Source of the DNA: Enterobacter asburiae
Lineage (GTDB): Bacteria > Pseudomonadota > Gammaproteobacteria > Enterobacterales > Enterobacteriaceae
NCBI RefSeq assembly: GCF_007035645.1
Contig: NZ_AP019632.1
Span: 4,092,001-4,156,000 of the forward strand
Direction of reading: 5' to 3'
DNA length: 64,000 nt
In this document: piece after piece, positions 53,126 to 64,000 of the stretch
Numbering within the stretch: the stretch's first letter is position 1
Layout of the letters: each line of letters opens with the position of its first letter
Program-made: the position numbers and the translations under genes
The notes under the pieces: generated by a model
Told to the model about the DNA's origin: nothing
Database searches by the model: none
What the model saw: only the letters and a program-made list of their open reading frames with translations

Positions 53126-53439
53126 TGGGTGCTGAGCTTCAGCCCAACGATGCCGGCCACAATCAAGGCGAGGCTGGCGATACGCGCCAGACTCGCTGAC
53201 TCTCCCAGCAGCAGAATGCCGGTGATGGCAGCCCCCACCGCACCAATACCCGTCCAGACGGCATAAGCCGTTCCCACAGGCAGCGAGCGCATCGCCCAGG
53301 ATAACAGGACAATACTCACGATCATTGCGGTGACGGTTATGACGCTGGGCGTCAGGCGGGTAAATCCGTGGGTGTACTTGAGACCAATTGCCCATACCAC
53401 TTCGAGCAGGCCAGCAATAAAAAGAATGATCCAGGACAT
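53122..53439 (-). CDS. sugE: SugE/Gdx, guanidinium exporter of the SMR family
   Basis: A 105-residue four-helix protein of the small multidrug resistance family. The conserved first-helix Glu is in [16 protein letters not shown] (E13), the proton/substrate-coupling residue. Members with the signature here export guanidinium rather than drugs. A guanidine-II riboswitch lies directly upstream, which confirms the substrate. Confidence 0.95.
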   Translation of the reverse strand: MSWIILFIAGLLEVVWAIGLKYTHGFTRLTPSVITVTAMIVSIVLLSWAMRSLPVGTAYAVWTGIGAVGAAITGILLLGESASLARIASLALIVAGIVGLKLSTH

Positions 53440-53466
53440 TTCAGGCTCCTTAACTTAATTCAAGTT

Positions 53467-53511
53467 GGGGCCGTCCCCGGTGAAAGAAACGCTTACGGGT
53501 CGTCCCGTAAG
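53467..53511 (-). ncRNA. Guanidine-II (mini-ykkC) riboswitch of sugE
   Basis: In the transcript, hairpin P1 is CTTACGGG-ACGA-CCCGTAAG (53511-53492) and hairpin P2 is GGGG-ACGG-CCCC (53478-53467), with 13 nt between. Two stem-loops with ACGR tetraloops are the definition of the guanidine-II class, where each loop pair binds guanidinium and the ribosome site downstream (AAGGAG near 53450) is released. Confidence 0.93.
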
Positions 53512-53700
53512 GCAGAGATTACGCCCCATATTGTGGTTAGCGTGCTATTTTTTTTCAATCATTTTTTGCTGAACACGTTAAGGCAAGAAATAGCCGCAGT
53601 ATGGCGCGTAGTTCCGGCATTTAGCACTCATCCGACTTCTCTATGATGATGTGCTTTCTGATGGCAGGAAGCCAAACCACTAGCCGACTGCGAATAAAAT

Positions 53701-54300
53701 ATGTTCAAAATTCTTTTGATTGACCGTTGTCACTTCACCCGCACCGGGTTTGAAGCATGGCTCAATCATTCCGGTTTGTTCCCGGGACACTACGTTGTGA
53801 CCGGGCTAAATAATCTGTTCCTTGCCAGGGAGCACATTCTGCAATGGAAACCCACGCTGGTCATCGCCGACCTGTACGGCTTCAGGCAGGATATTCATCA
53901 TTTTCAGCAGCTCTCGTCCTTGCTTAACGCCAGTGAACGATTACCGTTTATTATGCTGCAATCGGGAGAGGACCGCGGCATGACCGACTGGCTCGGACAG
54001 TTCCCGGTGTGGTCGTCGCTGTTGAAAAACGCCAGTCTCGAAGAAGTGGCAACGACTATCAACGACGCATTAAACTCGCGCGCCAGCGCTGAAAGGCCAA
54101 CGGCAGCCGCCCCCTTGCTGACCCGGCAGGAAGAGAAAGTGCTGACATTGTGGATGGACGGGGCAAGCAATCAAAAAATTGCCGCTCACCTGAGTATCAA
54201 TGGAAAAACGGTCTATACCTACAAACGCAATATCCGCATGAAACTGCATATGGATACGCGTTTTTCTCCGTTCTTATCCCTGCAGGAATCAGAAAGCTGA
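53701..54300 (+). CDS. ecnR: EcnR-like LuxR-family regulator at the entericidin locus
   Basis: A 199-residue protein: an atypical receiver-like N-terminal domain (MFKILLIDRCHFTRTGFEAW; VIADLYGF) and a C-terminal LuxR helix-turn-helix (LTRQEEKVLTLWMDGASNQK ... GKTVYTYKRNIRMKL). Position between sugE and ecnB fits ecnR of Citrobacter freundii, absent from E. coli K-12. The tail after the HTH is short. It probably controls ecnAB or curated envelope genes; this is inferred from place. Confidence 0.7.
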   Translation: MFKILLIDRCHFTRTGFEAWLNHSGLFPGHYVVTGLNNLFLAREHILQWKPTLVIADLYGFRQDIHHFQQLSSLLNASERLPFIMLQSGEDRGMTDWLGQFPVWSSLLKNASLEEVATTINDALNSRASAERPTAAAPLLTRQEEKVLTLWMDGASNQKIAAHLSINGKTVYTYKRNIRMKLHMDTRFSPFLSLQESES

Positions 54301-54336
54301 CGGTACGAAACCCGCTGGTCTCGTACCGTATGTTAA

Positions 54337-54483
54337 TTACTGCTGAGCTTTAGTTGCCGCACCAGAGATTGCGCTACCACCTTCAGAAATATCCTGACCG
54401 ACGCCACGCGTGGTATTACAGGCCGTTAACACTGAAGAAAGTACCAGGACTGAAAAGATCGCTGCAATTGTCTTCTTAACCAT
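54337..54483 (-). CDS. ecnB: EcnB, entericidin B lipoprotein
   Basis: A 48-residue lipoprotein: signal [19 protein letters not shown], lipobox LTAC (Cys23), then [20 protein letters not shown], the entericidin fold. EcnB is a bacteriolytic, stationary-phase toxin-like lipoprotein in E. coli, counteracted by EcnA. The start has AAGGAAG upstream. It was read directly from the minus strand. Confidence 0.93.
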   Translation of the reverse strand: MVKKTIAAIFSVLVLSSVLTACNTTRGVGQDISEGGSAISGAATKAQQ

Positions 54484-54516
54484 AATATCTTCCTTTTATA
54501 GCCAAAGTTGTTTTGT

Positions 54517-54522
54517 GTATAG
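54517..54522 (-). promoter_or_regulatory. Candidate sigma-S -10 of ecnB
   Basis: CTATAC on the minus strand, followed by ACA, about 35 bp before the ecnB start. Entericidin B is sigma-S dependent in E. coli. No good -35 hexamer is seen, as expected for sigma-S. Confidence 0.5.
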
Positions 54523-54591
54523 CAACTTAAGAATAGACAAGATCCCGCCGGTTGACGGAAAAGGAAGCATTTTTAGGAAAATTAGACGAAC

Positions 54592-54726
54592 TTAGCTGGC
54601 GGCGTGAGAAATGATATGACCGAGATCCTGGATATCTTGTCCCATTCCACGGGTGGTGTTACAGCCGGAAAGCAATGCACTGGAAAGCGCTAACAGAAGC
54701 AGAATTTTAACGGTACGTTTCATCAT
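54592..54726 (-). CDS. ecnA: EcnA, entericidin A antidote lipoprotein
   Basis: A 44-residue lipoprotein: MMKRTVKILLLLALSSALLS, lipobox LSGC (Cys22), then NTTRGMGQDIQDLGHIISHA. EcnA is described as the antidote to EcnB. Two adjacent ATG codons (54726 and 54723) could start it; GGGA precedes. It lies between efp and ecnB on the same strand but is separated from efp by a terminator. Confidence 0.9.
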   Translation of the reverse strand: MMKRTVKILLLLALSSALLSGCNTTRGMGQDIQDLGHIISHAAS

Positions 54727-54743
54727 CCCTGCCTGCAAAAATC

Positions 54744-54765
54744 AGGCGCAGCGGGCGCTGCGCCT
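54744..54765 (-). terminator. Terminator after efp
   Basis: AGGCGCAGC / GCTGCGCCT with loop GGGC, followed on the minus strand by GATTTTTGC. It separates efp from ecnA. Confidence 0.8.
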
Positions 54766-54781
54766 TCAATCATGACGTAAA

Positions 54782-55348
54782 TTACTTCACGCGGGATACG
54801 TATTCGCCGGAGCGGGTATCCACTTTGATCACTTCGCCAGTCTGTACGAACAGTGGAACTTTAACCACTGCGCCGGTAGACAGTTTGGCTGGTTTACCGC
54901 CGGTACCTGCGGTATCACCTTTCAGACCTGGATCGGTTTCAACGATTTCCAGTTCTACGAAGTTTGGTGGGGTCACAGCGATAGGCTGGCCGTTCCACAG
55001 GGTCACGATGCACTCAGCCTGATCCAGCAGCCACTTAGCGCTATCACCTACCGCTTTCTCATCAGCAGACAGCTGTTCGAAAGTGGAGTTGTTCATGAAA
55101 TGATAGAACTCACCGTCGTTGTACAGATAGGTCAGGTTCATATCAACAACATCCGCGCCTTCAGCGGAGTCAGTAGACTTGAAGGTTTTCTCAACACGGG
55201 TACCGGTCAGCAGACGGCGCAGCTTAACGCGTGCGAATGCCTGGCCTTTACCTGGTTTAACGAATTCGCTGGCTTCAACCGCGTACGGTTCGCCGTCCAT
55301 CATGATTTTAAGACCAGCACGAAAATCGTTGCTATAGTACGTTGCCAT
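54782..55348 (-). CDS. efp: EF-P, translation elongation factor P
   Basis: A 188-residue tRNA-shaped factor of three beta domains that relieves stalling at polyproline. The modified K34 lies in [14 protein letters not shown] 55348 gives [12 protein letters not shown] and exactly the E. coli length, although the frame is open upstream. Its beta-lysylation enzymes EpmA (45694) and EpmB (divergent, 55389) are both present. Confidence 0.97.
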   Translation of the reverse strand: MATYYSNDFRAGLKIMMDGEPYAVEASEFVKPGKGQAFARVKLRRLLTGTRVEKTFKSTDSAEGADVVDMNLTYLYNDGEFYHFMNNSTFEQLSADEKAVGDSAKWLLDQAECIVTLWNGQPIAVTPPNFVELEIVETDPGLKGDTAGTGGKPAKLSTGAVVKVPLFVQTGEVIKVDTRSGEYVSRVK

Positions 55349-55388
55349 AAGGCCCTCTAAATTTGTTAACTGGTAGCTAAGCCACAAA

Positions 55389-56417
55389 ATGGCGCATATT
55401 GTAACCCTAAACACCCCGTCCAGAGAAGATTGGTTATCGCAACTTGCCGATGTAATCACCAGTCCTGATGAATTGCTGCGTCTTTTAGACCTCGATCAGC
55501 ACCCAGAGTTGCTTGCAGGCCGCGAGGCAAAACGCCTTTTCGCCCTGCGCGTTCCCCGTGCATTTGTGGCGCGGATGGAGAAAGGCAACCCCGACGATCC
55601 ACTTTTAAAACAAACGCTTACTTCTCAGGATGAGTTTGTCACCGCGCCAGGATACAGCACCGATCCGCTGGAAGAGCAGAACAGCGTGGTGCCGGGTTTA
55701 TTGCACAAGTATCTCAACCGCGCCCTGCTGTTGGTAAAAGGCGGTTGCGCGGTAAATTGTCGTTATTGCTTCCGTCGGCACTTCCCGTATGCCGAAAACC
55801 AGGGCAATAAACGCAACTGGCAGGTCGCGCTGGACTATATCGCCGCCCATCCGGAACTGGATGAGATTATTTTTTCCGGCGGTGACCCGCTGATGGCAAA
55901 AGATCATGAGCTGGACTGGCTGTTGACTCAGCTTGAAGCCATCCCGCACGTTAAGCGCCTGCGTATTCACAGCCGTTTACCGATTGTCATTCCGGCACGT
56001 GTCACTGACGGACTGGTGTCACGCCTGGAGCAGTCAAGATTGCAGGTGCTGCTGGTGAACCATATTAACCACGCGAATGAAATTGACGATGACTTTCGCG
56101 CGGCGATGGCGCGTCTGCGTAAAGCGGGCGTGACGCTGCTGAACCAGAGCGTGCTGCTGCGCGGCGTCAATGACAGCGCCCGCGTGCTGGCCGACCTGAG
56201 CAATGCCCTGTTTGATGCGGGCGTGATACCCTATTACCTGCACGTGCTGGATCGCGTTCAGGGCGCGGCCCATTTCATGGTGACGGATGAAGAAGCCCGG
56301 CAGATTATGCGCGAACTGTTAACGCTGGTTTCAGGCTATATGGTGCCGAAGCTGGCACGCGAGATTGGCGGAGAGCCGAGCAAGACGCCGCTGGATCTGC
56401 AGCTGCGGCAGTGCTAG
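55389..56417 (+). CDS. epmB: EpmB, lysine 2,3-aminomutase for EF-P modification
   Basis: A 342-residue radical SAM enzyme that turns L-alpha-lysine to (R)-beta-lysine. The cluster motif is [11 protein letters not shown] (C-x3-C-x2-C with the preceding VNCRYC), and [10 protein letters not shown] follows. PLP-binding Lys lies near the C terminus ([12 protein letters not shown]). It is divergent from efp with a 40-bp gap. Confidence 0.95.
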   Translation: MAHIVTLNTPSREDWLSQLADVITSPDELLRLLDLDQHPELLAGREAKRLFALRVPRAFVARMEKGNPDDPLLKQTLTSQDEFVTAPGYSTDPLEEQNSVVPGLLHKYLNRALLLVKGGCAVNCRYCFRRHFPYAENQGNKRNWQVALDYIAAHPELDEIIFSGGDPLMAKDHELDWLLTQLEAIPHVKRLRIHSRLPIVIPARVTDGLVSRLEQSRLQVLLVNHINHANEIDDDFRAAMARLRKAGVTLLNQSVLLRGVNDSARVLADLSNALFDAGVIPYYLHVLDRVQGAAHFMVTDEEARQIMRELLTLVSGYMVPKLAREIGGEPSKTPLDLQLRQC

Positions 56418-56420
56418 TTT

Positions 56421-56457
56421 CCCCTCACCCTAACCCTCTCCCACAGGGAGAGGGAAA
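56421..56457. repeat. CCTCTCCC/GGGAGAGG palindromic repeat, copy 6
   Basis: CCCTCACCCTAACCCTCTCC then CACAGGGAGAGGG, between the convergent ends of epmB and yjeI. Confidence 0.75.
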
Positions 56458-56463
56458 AGGCAA

Positions 56464-56817
56464 TCAGTTCGGGCACTTGTAGACCTGGCCGTTCATCTGG
56501 CTGGCGGTCGGCACGAAGCTGGACAGCATACTCTGCGTTGGGCTGCTCACGCCGTAAATCACGTTACCGCCCATTGCCGCAGCCTGGTTACGCAGGGCAT
56601 TCGCCGCACCGCGCATCGAGCCGCCCTCTTCGCCATGCTGCCCTGACATCCAGTTACTTTGCTCACCGGTTGCCGTGCCTAACAGCTGGCATTCACTGCC
56701 AGGCTTATCTTCCACAAAGCGAACGCCCTGGCCCGCTGCCGACAGCTCATTGCTGGAGCTACAACCCGCCAGCAGCAATGCTGCCCCTACAATCCCTGCA
56801 CAGACTTTTACGCGCAT
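56464..56817 (-). CDS. yjeI: YjeI, DUF4156 lipoprotein
   Basis: A 117-residue lipoprotein. Signal MRVKVCAGIVGAALLL with lipobox LAGC (Cys19), then a small domain with GSECQLLGTATGEQSNWMSG and a final KCPN; the two remaining Cys may form a disulfide. Function unknown. Start chosen at the signal peptide. E. coli has yjeJ between this gene and epmB; it is missing here. Confidence 0.88.
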   Translation of the reverse strand: MRVKVCAGIVGAALLLAGCSSSNELSAAGQGVRFVEDKPGSECQLLGTATGEQSNWMSGQHGEEGGSMRGAANALRNQAAAMGGNVIYGVSSPTQSMLSSFVPTASQMNGQVYKCPN

Positions 56818-56891
56818 GTTATTCCTCGTTTTCAATAAGCTGGACAGTAGTTGTCCGTGTGTAAATCTTATACCTAAAAGATGACCAAAAG

Positions 56892-56928
56892 AAAAACCCC
56901 CGAGCATTTCTGCCCGGGGGTTTTTCAC
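56892..56928 (-). terminator. Terminator of groSL
   Basis: An 11-bp stem, AAAAACCCCCG / CGGGGGTTTTT with a 12-base loop, 27 bp beyond the groL stop. The A-run on this strand is the T-run of the minus-strand transcript. Confidence 0.88.
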
Positions 56929-56951
56929 ATTCTACGACGTAGAGCGCACGA

Positions 56952-58607
<1,656 letters not shown>

Positions 58608-58626
58608 TCAAATTCTCGTGCGTAAA

Positions 58627-60334
<1,708 letters not shown>

Positions 60335-60350
<16 letters not shown>

Positions 60351-60368
60351 GCGAAGCGCCACCGGGCA
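60335..60368. repeat. REP-like element overlapping the yjeH stop codon
   Basis: TACCGGAAGCCCGGTAGGCG followed by AAGCGCCACCGGGC. It belongs to the REP family by the CCGGTAGGCGAAGCGCCACCGG core, and the first 16 bases encode the final residues and stop of YjeH. Confidence 0.6.
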
Positions 60369-60374
60369 ACAAAA

Positions 60375-60839
60375 TCACCGATCGTCTTTATGGTCTAAAC
60401 GGTCGTGCTGTTCATCCTTACGCTGATACTCCCCTTCAAAGGTATCGCCCGGCCCGGTGCTGAATCCGCCCCCCGGCATACGGCTAAAGCGCAGATGCGG
60501 CAGCAGCTTCATGGTCAGGTGTTTTTGCACCGGCGGCAGAAGCAGCAGAAGGCCGAGGAAGTCAGTGAAGAACCCCGGCAGGATCAGCAGCAGCCCCGCA
60601 ATTATCAACGACACGCTTTTGATCATCTCTTCCGCCGGGCTTTCCCCTGCGGCCATCTTCTGCTGCATTATCAGGAAATTTTTGAAACCCTGATTACGCA
60701 CCAGCGACATGCCTATGACGGAGGTGAAAATCACCAGAATCAGCGTCAGCAGGACGCCCAGCACATGGGCAACCTGGATGAAAATGGAAATCTCAATGTA
60801 AACATAGAGAAAGAAAGCAATAAACGGTATCCAGCGCAC
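60375..60839 (-). CDS. fxsA: FxsA, inner-membrane protein (suppressor of F exclusion of phage T7)
   Basis: A 154-residue membrane protein with hydrophobic segments IPFIAFFLYVYIEISIFIQV, VLLTLILVIFTSVIGMSLV and a third near SLIIAGLLLILPGFFTDFLG, then a charged tail ending DRLDHKDDR. Overproduction in E. coli overcomes F-plasmid exclusion of T7; the normal role is unknown. GTG 60839 is chosen because AGGAG lies 6 bp before it; the ATG at 60845 directly abuts that site. Confidence 0.92.
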   Translation of the reverse strand: MRWIPFIAFFLYVYIEISIFIQVAHVLGVLLTLILVIFTSVIGMSLVRNQGFKNFLIMQQKMAAGESPAEEMIKSVSLIIAGLLLILPGFFTDFLGLLLLLPPVQKHLTMKLLPHLRFSRMPGGGFSTGPGDTFEGEYQRKDEQHDRLDHKDDR

Positions 60840-61174
60840 TGGCATCTCCTGTGTGGCAGAGGCCATCGGGCCCCTGTCTGAATGTGTTCGCGACGCGCGT
60901 TTGTATTAAATGGTGACGGTTAGCGAAAATTCAATCAGTTTGCACGGATATTTTTTTTGGAAATTATAAAGCGGTGACCCATTTCACAGATTAATAATTA
61001 TCATGGAATCGGCTCGATAATAAGTGATCCAGCTTACGGCAATTCGCTATCATCAGCATATGATCTCGAACATCTGGCTGATTGAGGGAATAATCGTCGG
61101 CCAGAAAATATTCAAAACCACATAAATACTGTGTGTTTAGTACAATCCATCGGCAGCTTGAAAAGAAGGTTCAC
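60840..61174. other. Divergent 335-bp region between fxsA and aspA
   Basis: No convincing coding frame. It holds the fxsA promoter, a good CRP site at 60973-60988 and an AT-rich stretch (60945-61010). The long aspA leader after it has no clear riboswitch-like structure by eye. Confidence 0.6.
60973..60988. promoter_or_regulatory. CRP-cAMP site upstream of aspA
   Basis: GGTGA-N6-TCACA differs from the CRP consensus TGTGA-N6-TCACA only at the first half's leading base. E. coli aspA is activated by CRP under glucose limitation. The site is about 190 bp before the aspA start. Confidence 0.65.
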
Positions 61175-62611
61175 ATGTTAAACAACATTCGTATCGAAGA
61201 AGACTTGTTGGGTACCAGGGAAGTTCCAGCGGATGCCTACTACGGTGTCCACACTCTGAGAGCGATTGAAAACTTCTACATCAGCAACAGCAAAATCAGC
61301 GACATCCCTGAGTTTGTCCGTGGCATGGTGATGGTGAAGAAAGCCGCAGCACTGGCTAACAGAGAGCTGCAAACCATTCCCAAAAGTGCGGCAAATGCGA
61401 TTATCGCAGCCTGCGATGAAGTGCTGAACAACGGCAAATGCATGGACCAGTTCCCGGTTGACGTCTATCAGGGCGGCGCGGGCACCTCCGTCAACATGAA
61501 TACCAACGAAGTACTGGCAAACATTGGCCTGGAGCTGATGGGTCACCAGAAAGGTGAATACCAGTACCTGAACCCGAACGACCACGTAAACAAATGCCAG
61601 TCTACCAACGACGCCTACCCTACCGGCTTCCGTATCGCGGTGTATGCCTCTGTGGTGAAACTGGTGGATGCGATCAACCAGCTGGGTGATGGCTTCCAGC
61701 GTAAAGCGGTTGAGTTCCAGGACATCCTGAAAATGGGTCGTACCCAGCTGCAGGACGCGGTGCCGATGACGCTCGGCCAGGAATTCCACGCGTTTAACGT
61801 ACTGCTGAACGAAGAGACCAAAAACCTGCTGCGCACCTCCGAGCTGCTGCTGGAAGTGAACCTGGGCGCCACCGCCATCGGTACGCGTCTGAACACCCCG
61901 GATGGCTATCAGCAGCTGGCGGTACAGAAGCTGGCTGAAGTCTCTAACCTGCCGGTTGTGCCTGCAGAAGACCTGATTGAAGCCACCTCCGACTGCGGCG
62001 CCTACGTCATGGTACACAGCGCCCTGAAACGTCTGGCGGTAAAACTGTCCAAAATCTGTAACGACCTGCGCCTGCTCTCTTCCGGTCCGCGCGCTGGCCT
62101 GAATGAAATCAACCTGCCAGAGCTGCAGGCCGGTTCATCCATCATGCCAGCCAAGGTGAACCCGGTAGTGCCAGAAGTGGTGAACCAGGTTTGCTTCAAA
62201 GTCATCGGTAACGATACGACCGTGACCATGGCCTCTGAAGCGGGTCAGCTGCAGCTGAACGTGATGGAGCCAGTGATTGGCCAGGCGATGTTTGAATCCA
62301 TCCACATTCTGACCAACGCCTGCTACAACCTGCTGGAAAAATGCATTAACGGCATCACGGCGAATAAAGAAGTCTGTGAGGGTTATGTCTATAACTCCAT
62401 CGGGATCGTCACCTACCTCAACCCGTTCATCGGCCACCACAACGGTGATATCGTCGGTAAGATTTGCGCCGAAACCGGTAAGAGCGTACGTGAAGTGGTG
62501 CTGGAGCGCGGGCTGTTGACCGAAGCTGAGCTGGACGATATCTTCTCGGCCCAGAACCTGATGCACCCGGCATATAAAGCGAAACGATATACCGATGAAA
62601 GCGAACAGTAA
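61175..62611 (+). CDS. aspA: AspA, aspartate ammonia-lyase
   Basis: A 478-residue cytosolic tetramer that converts aspartate to fumarate and ammonia. The superfamily signature [15 protein letters not shown] (catalytic Ser loop) and TGRTQL-like [12 protein letters not shown] are present. ATG 61175 ([13 protein letters not shown]) matches the E. coli start. Upstream of dcuA, with a terminator between; fumarate made here feeds fumarate reductase. Confidence 0.97.
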   Translation: MLNNIRIEEDLLGTREVPADAYYGVHTLRAIENFYISNSKISDIPEFVRGMVMVKKAAALANRELQTIPKSAANAIIAACDEVLNNGKCMDQFPVDVYQGGAGTSVNMNTNEVLANIGLELMGHQKGEYQYLNPNDHVNKCQSTNDAYPTGFRIAVYASVVKLVDAINQLGDGFQRKAVEFQDILKMGRTQLQDAVPMTLGQEFHAFNVLLNEETKNLLRTSELLLEVNLGATAIGTRLNTPDGYQQLAVQKLAEVSNLPVVPAEDLIEATSDCGAYVMVHSALKRLAVKLSKICNDLRLLSSGPRAGLNEINLPELQAGSSIMPAKVNPVVPEVVNQVCFKVIGNDTTVTMASEAGQLQLNVMEPVIGQAMFESIHILTNACYNLLEKCINGITANKEVCEGYVYNSIGIVTYLNPFIGHHNGDIVGKICAETGKSVREVVLERGLLTEAELDDIFSAQNLMHPAYKAKRYTDESEQ

Positions 62612-62631
62612 CCGTTCTGGCTAGGCTTCTT

Positions 62632-62668
62632 AAGGCACGTCACTTGTGACGTGCCTTTTTTCTTTTTA
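62632..62668 (+). terminator. Terminator between aspA and dcuA
   Basis: A perfect 12-bp stem AAGGCACGTCAC / GTGACGTGCCTT with loop TT, then TTTTCTTTTT. It may be partial, since aspA-dcuA readthrough is known in E. coli. Confidence 0.9.
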
Positions 62669-62726
62669 GGCGTTACCTAAATACAACAATTCAATATCAA
62701 CTTGTTAATAAGCAAGGCAGGTCCTT

Positions 62727-64000
62727 ATGTTTGGAGCAGAACTCGTCATCGTCTTGTTGGCGATTTATTTGGGAGCAAGACTCGGGGGTATCGGCATTGG
62801 TTTTGCCGGCGGTCTCGGGGTGCTCGTTCTTACCCTTATCTTTCAGATTAAACCCGGCGCAATCCCGTTCGACGTTATCGAAATCATCATGGCAGTTATT
62901 GCCGCTATCGCCGCCATGCAGGTGGCAGGCGGTATGGACTACCTGGTAAGCCTGGCGGAGCGTATGCTGCGCCGCCATCCAAAATACATTACCTTCCTTG
63001 CCCCGCTGGTGACCTGGTTTATGACCATTCTCGCCGGTACGGGCCACACCGCCTTCTCTACGCTGCCGGTGATTACCGAAGTAGCGAAAGAGCAAGGTAT
63101 CCGTCCGTCTCGTCCGCTCTCAATTGCCGTCGTCGCGTCCCAGATTGCCATTACCGCCTCGCCGATTTCCGCTGCGGTGGTCTTCTTCGCCGGTATTCTG
63201 GAGCCGATGGGCGTGAGCTACCTGACGCTGCTGGCGATCTGTATCCCGGTGACGCTGATCGCGGTGATGATTACTGCCGTGCTGTGTAACTTCCTCGGCG
63301 CTGAACTGAAAGACGATCCGGTTTACCAGGAACGCCTCGCCAAGGGTGAAGTGAGACTGCGCGGCAGCCAGGTCTTCGAGCTGAAGCCGCACGCAAAGCG
63401 CTCCGTGCTGCTGTTCCTGATAGGTATTGTCGCAGTGATGTTCTACGCGACCGCCATTAGCGACACCGTGGGCCTGATCCAGAACCCTGTCCTGCCGCGT
63501 AACGAAGCGATTGTAGTGTTTATGCTGACCATCGCGACGCTGATTAGCATCACCTGTAAAATCGACACCAGCGAAGTGCTGAACGCCAGCACCTTTAAAT
63601 CCGGTATGAGCGCCTGCGTATGCGTACTGGGCGTGGCGTGGCTCGGTGATACCTTCGTGAAAGCGCACATCAGCGACATTCAGACCATCGCTGGCGACCT
63701 GCTGCACAACTACCCGTGGCTGCTGGCGGTGGTGCTGTTCTTTGCCGCTACCCTGCTTTACTCCCAGGCTGCGACCACCAAAGCGCTGATGCCTGCGGCA
63801 CTGATGCTGGGCGTGACGCCACTGACGGCGATTGCCTCTTTCGCGGCGGTTTCTGCCCTGTTCGTTCTGCCAACCTACCCAACCCTGCTGGCGGCGGTGG
63901 AGATGGACGACACCGGCTCAACCCGTATCGGTAAGTATGTGTTTAACCACGCGTTCCTGATCCCGGGCGTGGTCGCCATTTCACTTTGCGTGATCCTCGG
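62727..64000 (+). CDS. dcuA: DcuA, anaerobic/aerobic C4-dicarboxylate transporter (3' end outside window)
   Basis: A membrane transporter that exchanges aspartate, fumarate, malate and succinate. 424 complete codons are present, starting MFGAELVIVLLAIYLGARLG; the usual length is 433, so only about nine residues are missing. Conserved stretches include TWFMTILAGTGHTAFSTLPV and ITASPISAAVVFFAG. GGCAGGTCC precedes the ATG. It follows aspA as in E. coli and supplies aspartate while removing succinate. Confidence 0.96.
   Translation, partial: MFGAELVIVLLAIYLGARLGGIGIGFAGGLGVLVLTLIFQIKPGAIPFDVIEIIMAVIAAIAAMQVAGGMDYLVSLAERMLRRHPKYITFLAPLVTWFMTILAGTGHTAFSTLPVITEVAKEQGIRPSRPLSIAVVASQIAITASPISAAVVFFAGILEPMGVSYLTLLAICIPVTLIAVMITAVLCNFLGAELKDDPVYQERLAKGEVRLRGSQVFELKPHAKRSVLLFLIGIVAVMFYATAISDTVGLIQNPVLPRNEAIVVFMLTIATLISITCKIDTSEVLNASTFKSGMSACVCVLGVAWLGDTFVKAHISDIQTIAGDLLHNYPWLLAVVLFFAATLLYSQAATTKALMPAALMLGVTPLTAIASFAAVSALFVLPTYPTLLAAVEMDDTGSTRIGKYVFNHAFLIPGVVAISLCVIL

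Overview
The window is a piece of a gammaproteobacterial chromosome from the family Enterobacteriaceae, almost certainly the Enterobacter cloacae complex. Nearly every protein reads as a close relative of an Escherichia coli K-12 protein. The gene order follows the E. coli segment from cpdB to dcuA. The chromosomal ampR-ampC pair next to frdABCD and the MIR/ACT-like AmpC sequence point to Enterobacter; exact species cannot be fixed from memory alone.

Layout. 1-1.8 kb: end of cpdB, then divergent ytfH and qorB. 1.9-5.9 kb: an accessory block with a FabY-type ketoacyl synthase, a divergent GlxA/AraC-type regulator and a second AraC-type regulator. 6-12.9 kb: ytfF, a Tsr/Tar-like chemoreceptor, ytfE, cycA, fklB, ytfB. 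13-14.5 kb: the rpsF-priB-rpsR-rplI operon. 14.7-16.8 kb: three small DUF1471/BhsA-type secreted proteins (YjfY-like, BsmA, YjfN) and the esterase YjfP. 17-22 kb: a Cache-domain chemoreceptor, aidB and an MHS-type transporter. 22-27.6 kb: nsrR-rnr-rlmB, purA, yjeT. 27.6-37.9 kb: the long nnr-tsaE-amiB-mutL-miaA-hfq-hflX-hflK-hflC run. 37.9-46.7 kb: queG, tRNA-Gly, orn, rsgA-psd-mscM, epmA. 47-52.5 kb: frdABCD, ampR, ampC. 52.6-56.8 kb: blc, sugE with a guanidine-II riboswitch, ecnR, ecnB, ecnA, efp, epmB, yjeI. 57-64 kb: groSL, yjeH, fxsA, aspA and the start of dcuA, which runs off the window.

How the genes work together. Anaerobic C4-dicarboxylate metabolism is grouped as aspA-dcuA (aspartate to fumarate, fumarate/succinate exchange) and frdABCD (fumarate respiration, with an FNR site centred at -41.5). 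Nitric oxide defence is represented by the sensor nsrR and its classical target ytfE, which carries a recognisable NsrR box. EF-P and two of its modification enzymes (epmA, epmB) are present. Both chemoreceptors carry sigma-28 promoter matches and sit at places where E. coli has none.

The differences from E. coli lie in a few places: the ketoacyl-synthase block, the two chemoreceptors, the MHS transporter in place of yjfIJKLMC, ampR and ecnR gained (or kept), and ula, yjeMNO and yjeJ missing. Two dispersed palindromic repeat families (REP-like and a CCTCTCCC/GGGAGAGG family) sit in many gene ends. The least described part is the FabY-like synthase with its own regulator; nothing else looks like an unknown multi-gene system.
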